A stretch of 64,000 nucleotides of DNA, taken from the NCBI GenBank assembly GCA_005223035.1, contig NJBK01000002.1:62001-126000 (forward strand), in the 5' to 3' direction. Below the pieces are notes generated by a model. It had not been told where the DNA came from. It ran no database searches and was given only the letters and a program-made list of their open reading frames with translations. Shown in pieces: positions 50,912 to 59,601 of the stretch. The position numbers were made by a program, and so were the translations under genes. This stretch comes from Chloroflexi bacterium B3_Chlor (lineage in GTDB: Bacteria; Chloroflexota; Anaerolineae; UBA7937; B3-Chlor). Within the stretch, counting starts at the first letter, position 1. Every line of letters begins with the position of its first letter.

Positions 50912-53661
50912 GTAGGCCTCCCTTCTCCCATCGCTTTCAGCCCCGCCCGTATCATCTCCGGTGTAGCAGGCAGCGAGAGGATCCGCACTCCAGTAGCATT
51001 GTAGATCGCGTTGGTGATCGCTGGCGCGGTGGGAATGGAGGTTATCTCCCCAACTCCCTTGGCCCCATATGGTCCCTCCGCTGTGGGATGTTCAACCAGG
51101 ATCGGGAGTATCTCTGGCATCTCTTTGGCCGTCGGGATTCTGTATTTCGTCAGAGTCGTCTTTCGTGGCACCCCCTGCTCCACGACAAAATCCTCCATCA
51201 GGGCGTACCCCAAGCCCATCACCACACCACCTTCCAGCTGTCCCTCCACAGCTCGTGGATTCATCGCCGCCCCCACGTCGTGTGCAGCAATAACCTGTAG
51301 CACTTTCACCTCACCTGAGTTTATGTCAACTTCCACCTCAGCCGCCTGAGTCGCATAACCGAAGGCGAAATGCATGTCACCATCCCCTCCCAGAGGAACG
51401 GTTTTGGGTGGAGTATACACCTCTGAGCCCACAAGGGAGTGACCCTCGGCCTGAGCCAGGCCTATGGCCTCCTGCAAAGAGATGGCTTTTCCATCTGGCC
51501 CCTGCACCTGGCCTGCACGAAAAGTCAACTCGTCGGGTGAGGCATCCAGTTCCTCGCCTGCCACCCGGGCCAGAGCTTCTCTCAGCCTGCGAGCCGCCAG
51601 ACGGGCCGCGTTGCCCGTAATGTAGCTCTGACGGGAAGCGGTGGTAGGGCCGCCGTCAGGGGTCAGATCGGTGTCGCCCACCAACACATCTATCTTGTCG
51701 TACTCCAACCCCAGCTCCTCCGCTACGATCTGCGCCAGCACCAGGACAATCCCCTGGCCTACCTCCGCCGCTCCCGCCCGCACCTGAGCTCGCCCGTCAT
51801 CAAGAAGTTCCACCTCAACCGCGGCGCTATCGGGCACACCGCCCCCGAGTCCTACATTCTTGTAAGCACAGGCCACGCCCCAGCCTCTTCGTTTCCCTGG
51901 CACGGCGGACAGGGGCGCCCCCCCGGTATCCATAGCCTCGGCGACGCGATCTATGGTCTCCAGAAGCCCCACGCTCTCGCGCAGCTTCTGCCCCGTGGCC
52001 GTAGCCGCACCTATCCGCAACGCGTTCTTTCGGCGCAGATCCAACGGTGAAAGGCCCAGCTTGTCAGCCAGTATATCCATTTGTGTCTCGGCCGCGAAGT
52101 GGGCCTGCGGTGCGCCGAAACCCCTGTAGGCTCCCGCCGGGGGATTATTGGTGTACATGGCATAACAGTCCACCTTGAGGTTGGGAACCTGATAAGGGCC
52201 CAGCGAATGGGTAGCAACTCTCGTCATCACATAGGGCCCCAGAGACGCATACGCCCCGCTATCCCCTAGGATGCGAGCTTCGACAGCGGTCAGCGTGCCG
52301 TCCTTCTTCGCCCCTGTCTTCAGTGTGATCACGCATGCGTGCCGCTTGGGATGGGCAATCATCGACTCCTCACGGGTATAGACCAGCTTCACCGGTCTTC
52401 CCGTGACCTTCGCCAACAGAGCCACATGGATCTGCCCTGCGATGTCCTCCTTGCCACCGAAGGCTCCGCCCACCTTGGTTTGTGTCACACGCACCTGATC
52501 CTCTGGCAGGCCTAGCGAGGCAGCGATTTGGGCCCGGTCTGAGAAAGGTATTTGCGAGCCAACGTAGACCACCACTCGACCATCATCGTCGACCACTCCC
52601 ACCGCAGCCTCTGGTTCCAAGAACGCGTGATCTCCGCTGGGAGTCCTGTATCGCTGCTCAACAATGACGTCTGCGTCCGCGAACCCCCTCTCCAAATCAC
52701 CCTGACGCAACCTTATGTGTTCGAGGATGTTGCCGCCCTCGTGGACCAGAGGTGCGTCCGTCCCAAGAGCCTCCTCCGCCGAGGCAACCACCGGCAGGGG
52801 CTCATAGTCCACTTCGATGAGCTTTGCCGCCTTCTCCGCTATCTCCTCCGATTCAGCCGCCACGACCGCTATAGCGTCGCCTACGTACCGCACCTTGTCA
52901 TAGGCCAGCACGGGCCAGTCCTGGCGTGCAAGACCATGGTTCTTCTCTCCTGGCACATCGTCGGCGGTGATAACCGCCACCACACCTGGCACGGCCCTCG
53001 CTCGCTCGGGATTGACTCCCAGAATCCTGGCGTGCGGGTACTCGCTGCGCAAGACTTTCGCAGACAGCACGTCGTCGAAATGCAAATCTGCGGCGAAAAT
53101 GGCCTCCCCGGTTACCTTGGCCCGAGCGTCTGGTCGAGGCATCTCATGGCCCACCACCTCCAGCGGCAGTTCGCGCCGTTCCTCTCGTGGCTTGCCCAAG
53201 CCCGCAATCGTTTCCACCGCTTCTATGATCTTGGCGTACCCTGTGCAGCGGCACAGATTCCCTGCCAGAGCATCAATGACCTCCTCCCTGCTGGGTCGGG
53301 GGTCGCCATCCAGCAAAGCCTTGGCCGCCATTATCATTCCAGGGGTGCAGTAACCACACTGAATAGCACCCGCGTCTATGAAGGCTTGTTGCAGGGGATG
53401 TAGTTGGCCATTCTCGACCAGGCCCTCGATCGTCTGTACTCTCTTCCCGTCAGCCCTCGACGCCGGGTATACGCATGACCTGACTGCCTCAGCGTCGACG
53501 ATCACAGTGCATGAGCCACAGGCGTTATGACCGCAGCCCTTCTTGGTGCCCGTGAGCCGCAATTGGTCCCGCAGAACATCGAGCAGCATGGCTCCGGGCG
53601 AGATCTCGAGCTCCCGGAACTCACCGTTGACCCAGAATCCTATTTGCCTTGGTTCCGACAT
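50908..53661 (-). CDS. Fused molybdenum hydroxylase: [2Fe-2S] subunit joined to Mo-binding subunit (aldehyde oxidoreductase/xanthine dehydrogenase family)
   Basis: A 917-residue soluble enzyme. The N-terminal part (about 1-155) has two [2Fe-2S] sites: CGHNACGSC with a later C, then CGYCTPGMIMAAKALL and CRCTGYAKIIEAV. The rest is the Mo subunit: FLEPEAAVGV, GGAFGGKED, AYRGFGAPQAHFAAE, GAAEVGQGIVLVLAQ and the catalytic Glu in YGAKGVGEITSIPTAPA. No FAD domain is present, so electrons must leave to a ferredoxin-like or quinone acceptor, as in the Desulfovibrio Mop type. ATG 53661 has GGGAGGAAG about 11 nt upstream. Substrate (aldehyde, purine, nicotinate or other) not decidable by eye. Confidence 0.9.
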   Translation of the reverse strand: MSEPRQIGFWVNGEFRELEISPGAMLLDVLRDQLRLTGTKKGCGHNACGSCTVIVDAEAVRSCVYPASRADGKRVQTIEGLVENGQLHPLQQAFIDAGAIQCGYCTPGMIMAAKALLDGDPRPSREEVIDALAGNLCRCTGYAKIIEAVETIAGLGKPREERRELPLEVVGHEMPRPDARAKVTGEAIFAADLHFDDVLSAKVLRSEYPHARILGVNPERARAVPGVVAVITADDVPGEKNHGLARQDWPVLAYDKVRYVGDAIAVVAAESEEIAEKAAKLIEVDYEPLPVVASAEEALGTDAPLVHEGGNILEHIRLRQGDLERGFADADVIVEQRYRTPSGDHAFLEPEAAVGVVDDDGRVVVYVGSQIPFSDRAQIAASLGLPEDQVRVTQTKVGGAFGGKEDIAGQIHVALLAKVTGRPVKLVYTREESMIAHPKRHACVITLKTGAKKDGTLTAVEARILGDSGAYASLGPYVMTRVATHSLGPYQVPNLKVDCYAMYTNNPPAGAYRGFGAPQAHFAAETQMDILADKLGLSPLDLRRKNALRIGAATATGQKLRESVGLLETIDRVAEAMDTGGAPLSAVPGKRRGWGVACAYKNVGLGGGVPDSAAVEVELLDDGRAQVRAGAAEVGQGIVLVLAQIVAEELGLEYDKIDVLVGDTDLTPDGGPTTASRQSYITGNAARLAARRLREALARVAGEELDASPDELTFRAGQVQGPDGKAISLQEAIGLAQAEGHSLVGSEVYTPPKTVPLGGDGDMHFAFGYATQAAEVEVDINSGEVKVLQVIAAHDVGAAMNPRAVEGQLEGGVVMGLGYALMEDFVVEQGVPRKTTLTKYRIPTAKEMPEILPILVEHPTAEGPYGAKGVGEITSIPTAPAITNAIYNATGVRILSLPATPEMIRAGLKAMGEGRPT

Positions 53662-53747
53662 GATACAATAGCTTCCTCCCGTGCTCTGCTCGCGGAATCT
53701 CCCTTGTGCCAAGACGGAGGTGCAATCCTCACTGCCATGCGAGGACC

Positions 53748-54467
53748 TCAGCGAGAGCGCTGCCGTGATACTTCGTCATCGGTAGCAGAACTCCCCCGGC
53801 GGCCGCTGCGAACAGACGCACCTTCCAGATGCGTCGCCTCTGTCCCAGAGGCCGGTTCTTTGCGACGCCAAATCTCGCTGGCTTTTCTTAGATCTGCTTC
53901 ACTGTTGATGTTGAAGAAGGAAAGGTGTTCGGGGTCGAAGATCTCTATCTCCTCTTGCTCCACGTATCGTACCCGTACGTGAGGGAAGAAATGGACGATC
54001 CTCAGATCTCCGGCCTGTAGCTGCTTCTCGACGAAAGGCAGGCAATCTTGGGAATAGATGGAGTGCAGCGCTTCTGTCAGTCGCCCCATCCGGGGGATCA
54101 CTACGTCGTATGGCGCGGCCAAGCCCTGCATGTAGCGCAACAGCGACATATTGAGGAAGGGCATATCGCAAGCCACCACCAGGCTATGATGATTGGTGGC
54201 TCTGTTCAGCCCTGAGAATATCCCCCCTAGTGCCCCCTTGCCTGGATAGACGTCGCTGACCACAATGGCTTCAAAGGCATCATACCTGTCCACCTCATCA
54301 GCGACGATGATTATCTCCTCACTGACTTGGCCCAGCCTGTCGATAATCCTTTCTATCAGGAACTGGCCCTTCACTTCGAGGAAAGCCTTGTCCCTGCCTA
54401 AACGTGAGCTCTGACCACCAGCCAGGATTATCGAACTGATGGCAATGGTCTGCCCTGGCTTTGCCAT
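53748..54467 (-). CDS. mobA: Molybdenum cofactor guanylyltransferase MobA
   Basis: A 239-residue nucleotidyltransferase that makes MGD from Moco and GTP. N-terminal SSIILAGGQSSRLGRDKAFLEVKGQFLIERI (signature LAGGxSxRxGxDKA), GALGGIFSGLNRA, VVACDMPFLNMSLL and a C-terminal FFNINSEADLRKA. The last about 40 residues are a charged tail of low complexity. It lies 86 bp upstream of the hydroxylase on the same strand. For xanthine-oxidase-family enzymes the cofactor is often the cytosine form, so MobA here may serve another Mo enzyme or act as MocA (inference). Confidence 0.92.
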   Translation of the reverse strand: MAKPGQTIAISSIILAGGQSSRLGRDKAFLEVKGQFLIERIIDRLGQVSEEIIIVADEVDRYDAFEAIVVSDVYPGKGALGGIFSGLNRATNHHSLVVACDMPFLNMSLLRYMQGLAAPYDVVIPRMGRLTEALHSIYSQDCLPFVEKQLQAGDLRIVHFFPHVRVRYVEQEEIEIFDPEHLSFFNINSEADLRKASEIWRRKEPASGTEATHLEGASVRSGRRGSSATDDEVSRQRSR

Positions 54468-54546
54468 TGGTTTTGCCCTGCCGCCCCGATTTGACCCAGC
54501 TACCTAAGTATACATCAGAATCGGTGAGGTGTCTACGCTCGAGACC

Positions 54547-55833
54547 TCATTTTCCCCCTGTGGCCACTGCGAAGGCCCGTAGGAAACCATGTGAGGTCCG
54601 CTCGGCAGCTGAGAAACGACTCTTCAGGCGGTAGTTTCGCGCCGTCTTCCGGCCCCTGCCGTCCGTCCAACGCCTCTGGTACTCCTTGAGCAAGTCCCGG
54701 GACATATTTCCCTGTTCCAGCGCTTCGGCTGCCACCTCCGCCGCCAGTTGCGCAGCGATCATCGCATTTGCGATGCCTCCCCCTGTCAGCGGGTCGGCCT
54801 GTCTGGCCGCGTCGCCGATCAACATCAACCCGTCGCTCACAATATCACCGCGGGCGATGCCGACGGGCACGTTTCCTGTGACGAGTGTGCCCGGACTTCC
54901 CTGCTCGAGAAAAGCATACCGGGCGATAAAGCGGTGTAGATATTCTAGAGCCGAGAGACGGGCTAGGTCCGCCTGCACACCGAGGCCCACATTGGCCTTT
55001 CCCTCGCCTTTGGGAAAAACCCACGCGTACCCTCCAGGAGCCAGGTCTTCTCCGAGGTACTAGTAGCAAGAGCCAGGATCCACGTCAATACCCGCCAAGA
55101 GGAATTGGGCACAAACCAGACAGTCCTGTTGTGGGAGGATGCACTCCAGACCACTCCATTGTCCCACCTTGGCCTCCGTTCCATCGGCGCCGATGACTAC
55201 TTGAGCCTCAATCTCGAATCTGGTCCGGCCACTGGTCGCCTCAACCCCCCTTGTCACACCATCCTCCATGATGAGCCCCTCGACGGCCGTTTTGACCATG
55301 ACCTGCACCCCAGCGGCTACAGCCCTCTCGGCCAGAGCCCTGTCGAGCACCCGGCGCTCCAACACGTAGCCCATTTCGTCCCCCACGAACAAGTGGGCCT
55401 CGCCGGTGTCCACAGTCACAATCTGAGACCTATTCACCTTGGCAGATATCCATCGTTCCTCTGGTTCCAGGAAAGGAAGAAGCATCTCCCGATTGATCCC
55501 CTCTGCACAGCGCACGGGGCTGCCTATCTCCTGTCGCTTTTCCAGCATGAGTACGTCCAAACCCCGTTCTGCGGCTAATCGCGCGGCCGTGGAACCAGCA
55601 GGCCCGGCTCCCACGACCACCAGGTCATACTTCTGCCGCACAGAAGAGAGACGGGGCGCTTCCCCTTCCACTGTCAAAGCTCCCGCAGGACAGGCTTGGA
55701 TACAAAGCACGCAGGTGTTGCATAGCCCGTCGTCGATGACCAGCCTAGTCTCTGCCAACTCTAGCGCGCCGGAAGGGCAAACACAGACGCATCCTCCGCA
55801 ATAGGTGCATAGTGCCGTTAGAGACCCTATCAT
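54547..55833 (-). pseudogene. Ferredoxin-fused geranylgeranyl reductase-type flavoprotein, interrupted by an in-frame TAG
   Basis: Starting at ATG 55833 (GGAGG upstream): two [4Fe-4S] clusters (CTYCGGCVCVCP, CNTCVLCIQACP), then an FAD reductase (YDLVVVGAGPAGSTAARLAAERG, GSPVRCAEGINRE, VIGADGTEAKVG). Codon 258 (55060-55062) is TAG. After it the same frame resumes as YLGEDLAPGGYAWVFPKG and later LMIGDAARQADPLTGGGIANAM, exactly what the family needs, to a stop at 54547 (428 codons). No frame change is required. The enzyme would hydrogenate geranylgeranyl chains. Either a nonsense mutation, a base error, or a read-through/recoded codon. Gene finders would report two pieces (from 55866 and 54990). 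Confidence 0.85.
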
Positions 55834-55872
55834 CTCCTCGCACCTCCACTCGGCATGTGCGCGCACAACAAG

Positions 55873-55899
55873 AAAGGGATGCCCTCAGGCATCCCCTTT
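55873..55899 (-). terminator. Intrinsic terminator after acpP
   Basis: On the minus strand AAAGGGGATGCC, loop TGAG, GGCATCCCTTT, then CTTGTT. It separates acpP from the reductase gene. Confidence 0.8.
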
Positions 55900-55922
55900 C
55901 CATCAAGCCGGTTGCGACTACT

Positions 55923-56207
55923 CTATGCCAGCCCTTCTTCTGCTATGCGTTTCTCTATGTAGCTCACGGCTTGCCCCACGGTGGTTATCTCCTGAGCCTC
56001 TTCATCGGAAATCTCAACCGTACGGCCGAATTTCTCCTCAAAGTACTCCTCAAACGCCATGATTAGTTCGACAAGATCGAGGGAATCGGCCTCCAGATCC
56101 TCCTTGAAGTTCGCCTCAGGCAGAACCTTAGCTTCGTCTGCACCAAGTTGCTCGACGATGATCGCCTTGATCACAGAGAAGACGTCGCCTTCACGCGCTT
56201 CGCTCAT
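55923..56207 (-). CDS. acpP: Acyl carrier protein
   Basis: A 94-residue acidic four-helix protein carrying the phosphopantetheine Ser in [20 protein letters not shown]. The rest ([42 protein letters not shown]) matches fatty-acid ACPs; there is a slightly long N-terminus. ATG 56207 is chosen because GGGGGTGA sits six nt upstream. It has its own promoter and terminator, so it is a single-gene unit beside the reductase and divergent from fni. Confidence 0.95.
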   Translation of the reverse strand: MSEAREGDVFSVIKAIIVEQLGADEAKVLPEANFKEDLEADSLDLVELIMAFEEYFEEKFGRTVEISDEEAQEITTVGQAVSYIEKRIAEEGLA

Positions 56208-56254
56208 CCCTTTCACCCCCTTCGTACTCTCAATGTGACTGCGCTATGCTCCCA

Positions 56255-56283
56255 AGTATAACAGCGTTCGACCAGCTAGTCAA
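56255..56283 (-). promoter_or_regulatory. Promoter of acpP
   Basis: Minus strand TTGACT, a 17-nt spacer and TATACT. Its -35 box is two bases from the -35 of the fni promoter on the other strand. Confidence 0.75.
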
Positions 56284-56285
56284 GC

Positions 56286-56314
56286 TTGACAAGGCCCACC
56301 AAAACGCTGATAAT
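56286..56314 (+). promoter_or_regulatory. Promoter of fni
   Basis: TTGACA, a 17-nt spacer and GATAAT. The transcript would start near 56321, about 55 nt before ATG 56377. Confidence 0.7.
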
Positions 56315-56376
56315 ACTTCGGAGGACCTCACTATCATACCAACACCCGACGGATTCAGAAGTTACGAAGGCAGCCA

Positions 56377-57405
56377 ATGCACCAGCAGCGCAAGCTCGAT
56401 CATCTTCGCATCTGCCTGGACAAGGATCCCCAATTCACCCATCTAACCACAGGCCTCGAACGCTATCGTTTCGTCCATCAGGCCCTGCCAGAGATCGACC
56501 TCGCTGAGGTGCGATTATCGTCCAGACTTCTGGGCAAGGATTTGAGGGCCCCCTTGATCATATCATCCATGACTGGAGGAACGAAAGAAGCCGAGCACAT
56601 CAACCTGAGTCTAGCGGAAGCTGCCCAGGAAATGCGAGTGGCCATGGGGGTGGGTTCCCAACGAGCAGCGCTGGAGGATCCAACTCTAGCACACAGCTAT
56701 CAGGTTCGCAGGGTGGCACCAGACATCCTGCTCCTGGCCAACCTGGGCGCTGTGCAACTTAACTACGAGTACGACTTGGAGGACTGCCATCGAGCGGTGG
56801 AGATGATAGATGCGGACGCTCTGATCCTGCATTTGAACCCCTTGCAGGAGTGCCTCCAACCTGGTGGCAACACAGACTTCTCCTCTCTGCTGACGAAGAT
56901 CGAGGAGGTGTGCCACCATCTCCCCGTGCCCGTGGTAGTCAAAGAAGTGGGCTGGGGGATTTCCAAGCGGGTGGCCGAGATGCTGGTCAAGGCTGGCGTC
57001 GCAGCCATAGACGTAGCTGGCTCGGGAGGAACCTCGTGGAGCGAGGTAGAACAGTACAGAGCTCTCGATGAAAAAACGGGCAATATCGCGCAAGCCTTTG
57101 CCGATTGGGGTATTCCCACCGCCGAATCCATTCAGATGGGGCGCCAAGGTGCGCCGAAGACGACCATCATCGGCAGTGGAGGCATCCGCACCGGCGTGGA
57201 TGTGGCAAAGGTCATAGCTCTCGGCGCCCATGCCGGGGGAATAGCAGCGCCGCTGCTTGAGCCTTCCACAATCGGTGCCGCTGCAGTTGTCTCCAAGCTG
57301 GAGGAAGTGATCGAGGAGCTGCGCATAGCGATGTTCTTGATAGGCGCCACGAACATAGATACTCTGAGGGATACCCCACTGCTGCGCAAGGTCGATCAGG
57401 CATAG
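56377..57405 (+). CDS. fni: Type 2 isopentenyl-diphosphate isomerase (FMN-dependent)
   Basis: A 342-residue TIM-barrel flavoenzyme interconverting IPP and DMAPP. RKLDHLRICL, PLIISSMTGGTKEAEHINLSLAEAAQEM, AMGVGSQRAAL, LLANLGAVQL, LHLNPLQECLQPGGNTDFS, VVVKEVGWGISKRVAEML, IDVAGSGGTSW and the FMN phosphate-binding IGSGGIRTGVDVAKVIALGA are diagnostic. It is followed after 8 bp by a polyprenyl synthase, so substrate supply and chain elongation are co-expressed. Confidence 0.96.
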   Translation: MHQQRKLDHLRICLDKDPQFTHLTTGLERYRFVHQALPEIDLAEVRLSSRLLGKDLRAPLIISSMTGGTKEAEHINLSLAEAAQEMRVAMGVGSQRAALEDPTLAHSYQVRRVAPDILLLANLGAVQLNYEYDLEDCHRAVEMIDADALILHLNPLQECLQPGGNTDFSSLLTKIEEVCHHLPVPVVVKEVGWGISKRVAEMLVKAGVAAIDVAGSGGTSWSEVEQYRALDEKTGNIAQAFADWGIPTAESIQMGRQGAPKTTIIGSGGIRTGVDVAKVIALGAHAGGIAAPLLEPSTIGAAAVVSKLEEVIEELRIAMFLIGATNIDTLRDTPLLRKVDQA

Positions 57406-57413
57406 GACGAGCC

Positions 57414-58433
57414 ATGGCATTCGATAACCTGAGCAAGTACCTGACGGCCATCGAGGCAGAAATGAAGGCCGCGATGGCGGTTTCTGAAGAGACACTGGCC
57501 CCCTACTACGGCATGATGTTCTACCACCTCGGATGGGCAGATGAGAGCTTTTCTCCGCGGGAGCAGAAATCGGGCAAACGGGTGCGCCCTCTCCTGTGCC
57601 TGCTATCCTGCCAAGCGTGTGGAGGAGATTGGCAGCAAGCCCTCCCGGCTGCGGCAGCGGTCGAGCTGATTCACAATTTCTCCCTTATCCACGATGACAT
57701 CGAGGACGGCAGCCTCGAACGACGTCACCGTCCAACCCTGTGGAGTATCTGGGGTCAGGCCCAGGCGATCAACGCGGGCGACGGTCTGTTCGTCGTTGGC
57801 CGTCTTGCCCTCCAGCGCCTCCTCGAGCTGGGCGTCTCTCCCGCAAAGGCGGTTCTCGCCTTCGGAACTGTTGATGACACCTGCCTATCCCTAACCGAGG
57901 GTCAGTATCTGGACCTGGCCTTTGAGGAACAGGAGGATGTCACCGTCGAGATGTACATGCAAATGATCAGCAAGAAAACCGCTGCGCTGATTGCATGTGC
58001 TACCCACCTGGGGGCACTCTTGGGTACTGAAAGCGAGGAAGCAGTACAGCACTATGGGACGTTCGGTCGCCAGTTGGGACTGGCCTTTCAGATAGTTGAT
58101 GACATCCTGGGGATCTGGGGAGAAGAAGAGACTACCGGCAAGGGGGTGGGAGAAGATATCGTCAACAGGAAGAAATCCCTGCCGGTCGTCTACGCCCTGC
58201 AAAAGGGGGACCGCGAGCTGCGGGAAATATACAGTCAGGAAAGCATCTCACCTCGAGAAGTGCAGATGGTTATGGAGAAACTGGATAGCCTAGGCGCTCG
58301 GGAATACGTGCACCAGATGGCCACCCAGCACTGGCAACTGGCCTTGGATACTCTAGAGAAGACCGGAATACGGAACCCGGCTCAGGACAGGTTACGAGAG
58401 TTGGCTCTCTTTCTAGTCGAGAGACAGTACTAG
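57414..58433 (+). CDS. Polyprenyl (farnesyl/geranylgeranyl) diphosphate synthase
   Basis: A 339-residue all-helical trans-prenyltransferase. First Asp-rich motif in LIHDDIEDGSLERRHRPTLW, second in QIVDDILGIWG; the second lacks the final Asp of DDxxD. Further features are GKRVRPLLCLLSCQA near residue 60, MQMISKKTAALIACATHLGALLG, and DIVNRKKSLPVVYAL. It elongates IPP/DMAPP from Fni. Together with the neighbouring geranylgeranyl reductase, a C20 product is a reasonable guess. Its last 4 nt overlap the 3' end of hemW on the other strand. Confidence 0.92.
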   Translation: MAFDNLSKYLTAIEAEMKAAMAVSEETLAPYYGMMFYHLGWADESFSPREQKSGKRVRPLLCLLSCQACGGDWQQALPAAAAVELIHNFSLIHDDIEDGSLERRHRPTLWSIWGQAQAINAGDGLFVVGRLALQRLLELGVSPAKAVLAFGTVDDTCLSLTEGQYLDLAFEEQEDVTVEMYMQMISKKTAALIACATHLGALLGTESEEAVQHYGTFGRQLGLAFQIVDDILGIWGEEETTGKGVGEDIVNRKKSLPVVYALQKGDRELREIYSQESISPREVQMVMEKLDSLGAREYVHQMATQHWQLALDTLEKTGIRNPAQDRLRELALFLVERQY

Positions 58434-59578
58434 CTATTCGAAACAGGGAGAAACCTCTCAAAAACCTCATTCCCCAGCAAACGGCCCCGCACGGTTAGTC
58501 TCGCCCCTCTCCCGTTTACATCCAAGAGCCCCTGCGCGACCAACTCCCTTATCTGGTCCCCGTAGACCGCAGCCAGCGGCAGGTGAAACCGGTCTTCAAA
58601 GTCGTGGAAAGACACACCTTCACACAAGCGAAGACCCATGATCATGGTCTCGCTCATCTCGAGGGAGCCGTGAATCTCCTCCCTCTCGGCCACGCAGCTT
58701 TGTCCCCGCTCCATCCGCCTGACGTATTCTTGAGGCCGGGCAACGTTGCGATACCTGCTTCCACCATGGAGCGAATGTGCCCCAGCCCCGAAACCGAGAT
58801 ACGGCCGGTTGCGCCAATACGTGATGTTGTGCTGGCATTCGTAACCATTCCTGGCCCAGTTCGAGATCTCGTAATGACCGTACCCAGCCTCTCTTAGCTT
58901 CTCCTCCGCCCAGGAATACATGTCGGCAGCCAGATCCGGGTCGGCAAAGGGAAGCTGTCCCGTGGAGATCATTTCAGCCAAGGGAGTTCCTTCCTCTACG
59001 GTGAGGCAGTATAGCGATAGATGTTCAGGTTTCAAGTCGATCGCCTCGGCAAGGTCGGCCTTCCACTGGTCAAGGGTCTGCGTCGGCAAAGAGTAGATCA
59101 AATCCAGGTTGACGTTCTCGAAACCGGTCTTCCGCGCCAAATGGTACGTCTCTCTAGTCTCGGCCGCTGTGTGTGCCCTCCCCAGGAGTGCCAGCATCTC
59201 GTCAGAGAAGCTCTGGACCCCCAGGCTCAAGCGGTTGACACCTAGCTCCCTCAGGGCCGACAGATAGCCAACGTCAACCGTCCCAGGGTTGGCTTCGACG
59301 CTGATCTCCGCATCCTCAGGCAGGACGAAGTGCTGCTTGCAGGCCTGCAATAGCCTCGCCACGAGTTCAACACTCAGTACCGTCGGCGTGCCACCGCCCA
59401 CATACACGGTCCCCGCTTCCACACGGCCCACGCCTTCGCCGTACAGGCCAATCTCCTCTTCCAGTGCCTCAGCATACCTCTCGTATAGATGACTCAATCC
59501 AGCGTAGGAGTTGAAGCTACAATACCTGCACTTGGATGCACAGAAAGGAACGTGGATGTATAGACTCACGGAGTTCAT
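58430..59578 (-). CDS. hemW: Heme chaperone HemW (radical SAM, formerly 'coproporphyrinogen oxidase-like')
   Basis: A 382-residue radical-SAM protein that binds heme and a [4Fe-4S] cluster. SLYIHVPFCASKCRYCSFNSY (CxxxCxxC), VYVGGGTPTVLS, ISVEANPGTVD, NRLSLGVQSFSDEMLALLGRAHTA and the HemW-type HNxxYW in CQHNITYWRNRPYLGFGAGAHS. The C-terminal part carries the HemN_C-like winged helix. It is not a true HemN, because it lacks the HemN-type extra N-terminal Cys pattern. It follows yqeB by 23 bp on the minus strand. Confidence 0.94.
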   Translation of the reverse strand: MNSVSLYIHVPFCASKCRYCSFNSYAGLSHLYERYAEALEEEIGLYGEGVGRVEAGTVYVGGGTPTVLSVELVARLLQACKQHFVLPEDAEISVEANPGTVDVGYLSALRELGVNRLSLGVQSFSDEMLALLGRAHTAAETRETYHLARKTGFENVNLDLIYSLPTQTLDQWKADLAEAIDLKPEHLSLYCLTVEEGTPLAEMISTGQLPFADPDLAADMYSWAEEKLREAGYGHYEISNWARNGYECQHNITYWRNRPYLGFGAGAHSLHGGSRYRNVARPQEYVRRMERGQSCVAEREEIHGSLEMSETMIMGLRLCEGVSFHDFEDRFHLPLAAVYGDQIRELVAQGLLDVNGRGARLTVRGRLLGNEVFERFLPVSNS

Positions 59579-59601
59579 AAGCTGTCAACTCACAGAGAAG
59601 G

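Noticed and set aside
50908-53661. Selenocysteine in the Mo-hydroxylase
   Set aside because: No in-frame TGA or SECIS-like hairpin is needed; selenium in this family is a labile ligand, not Sec.
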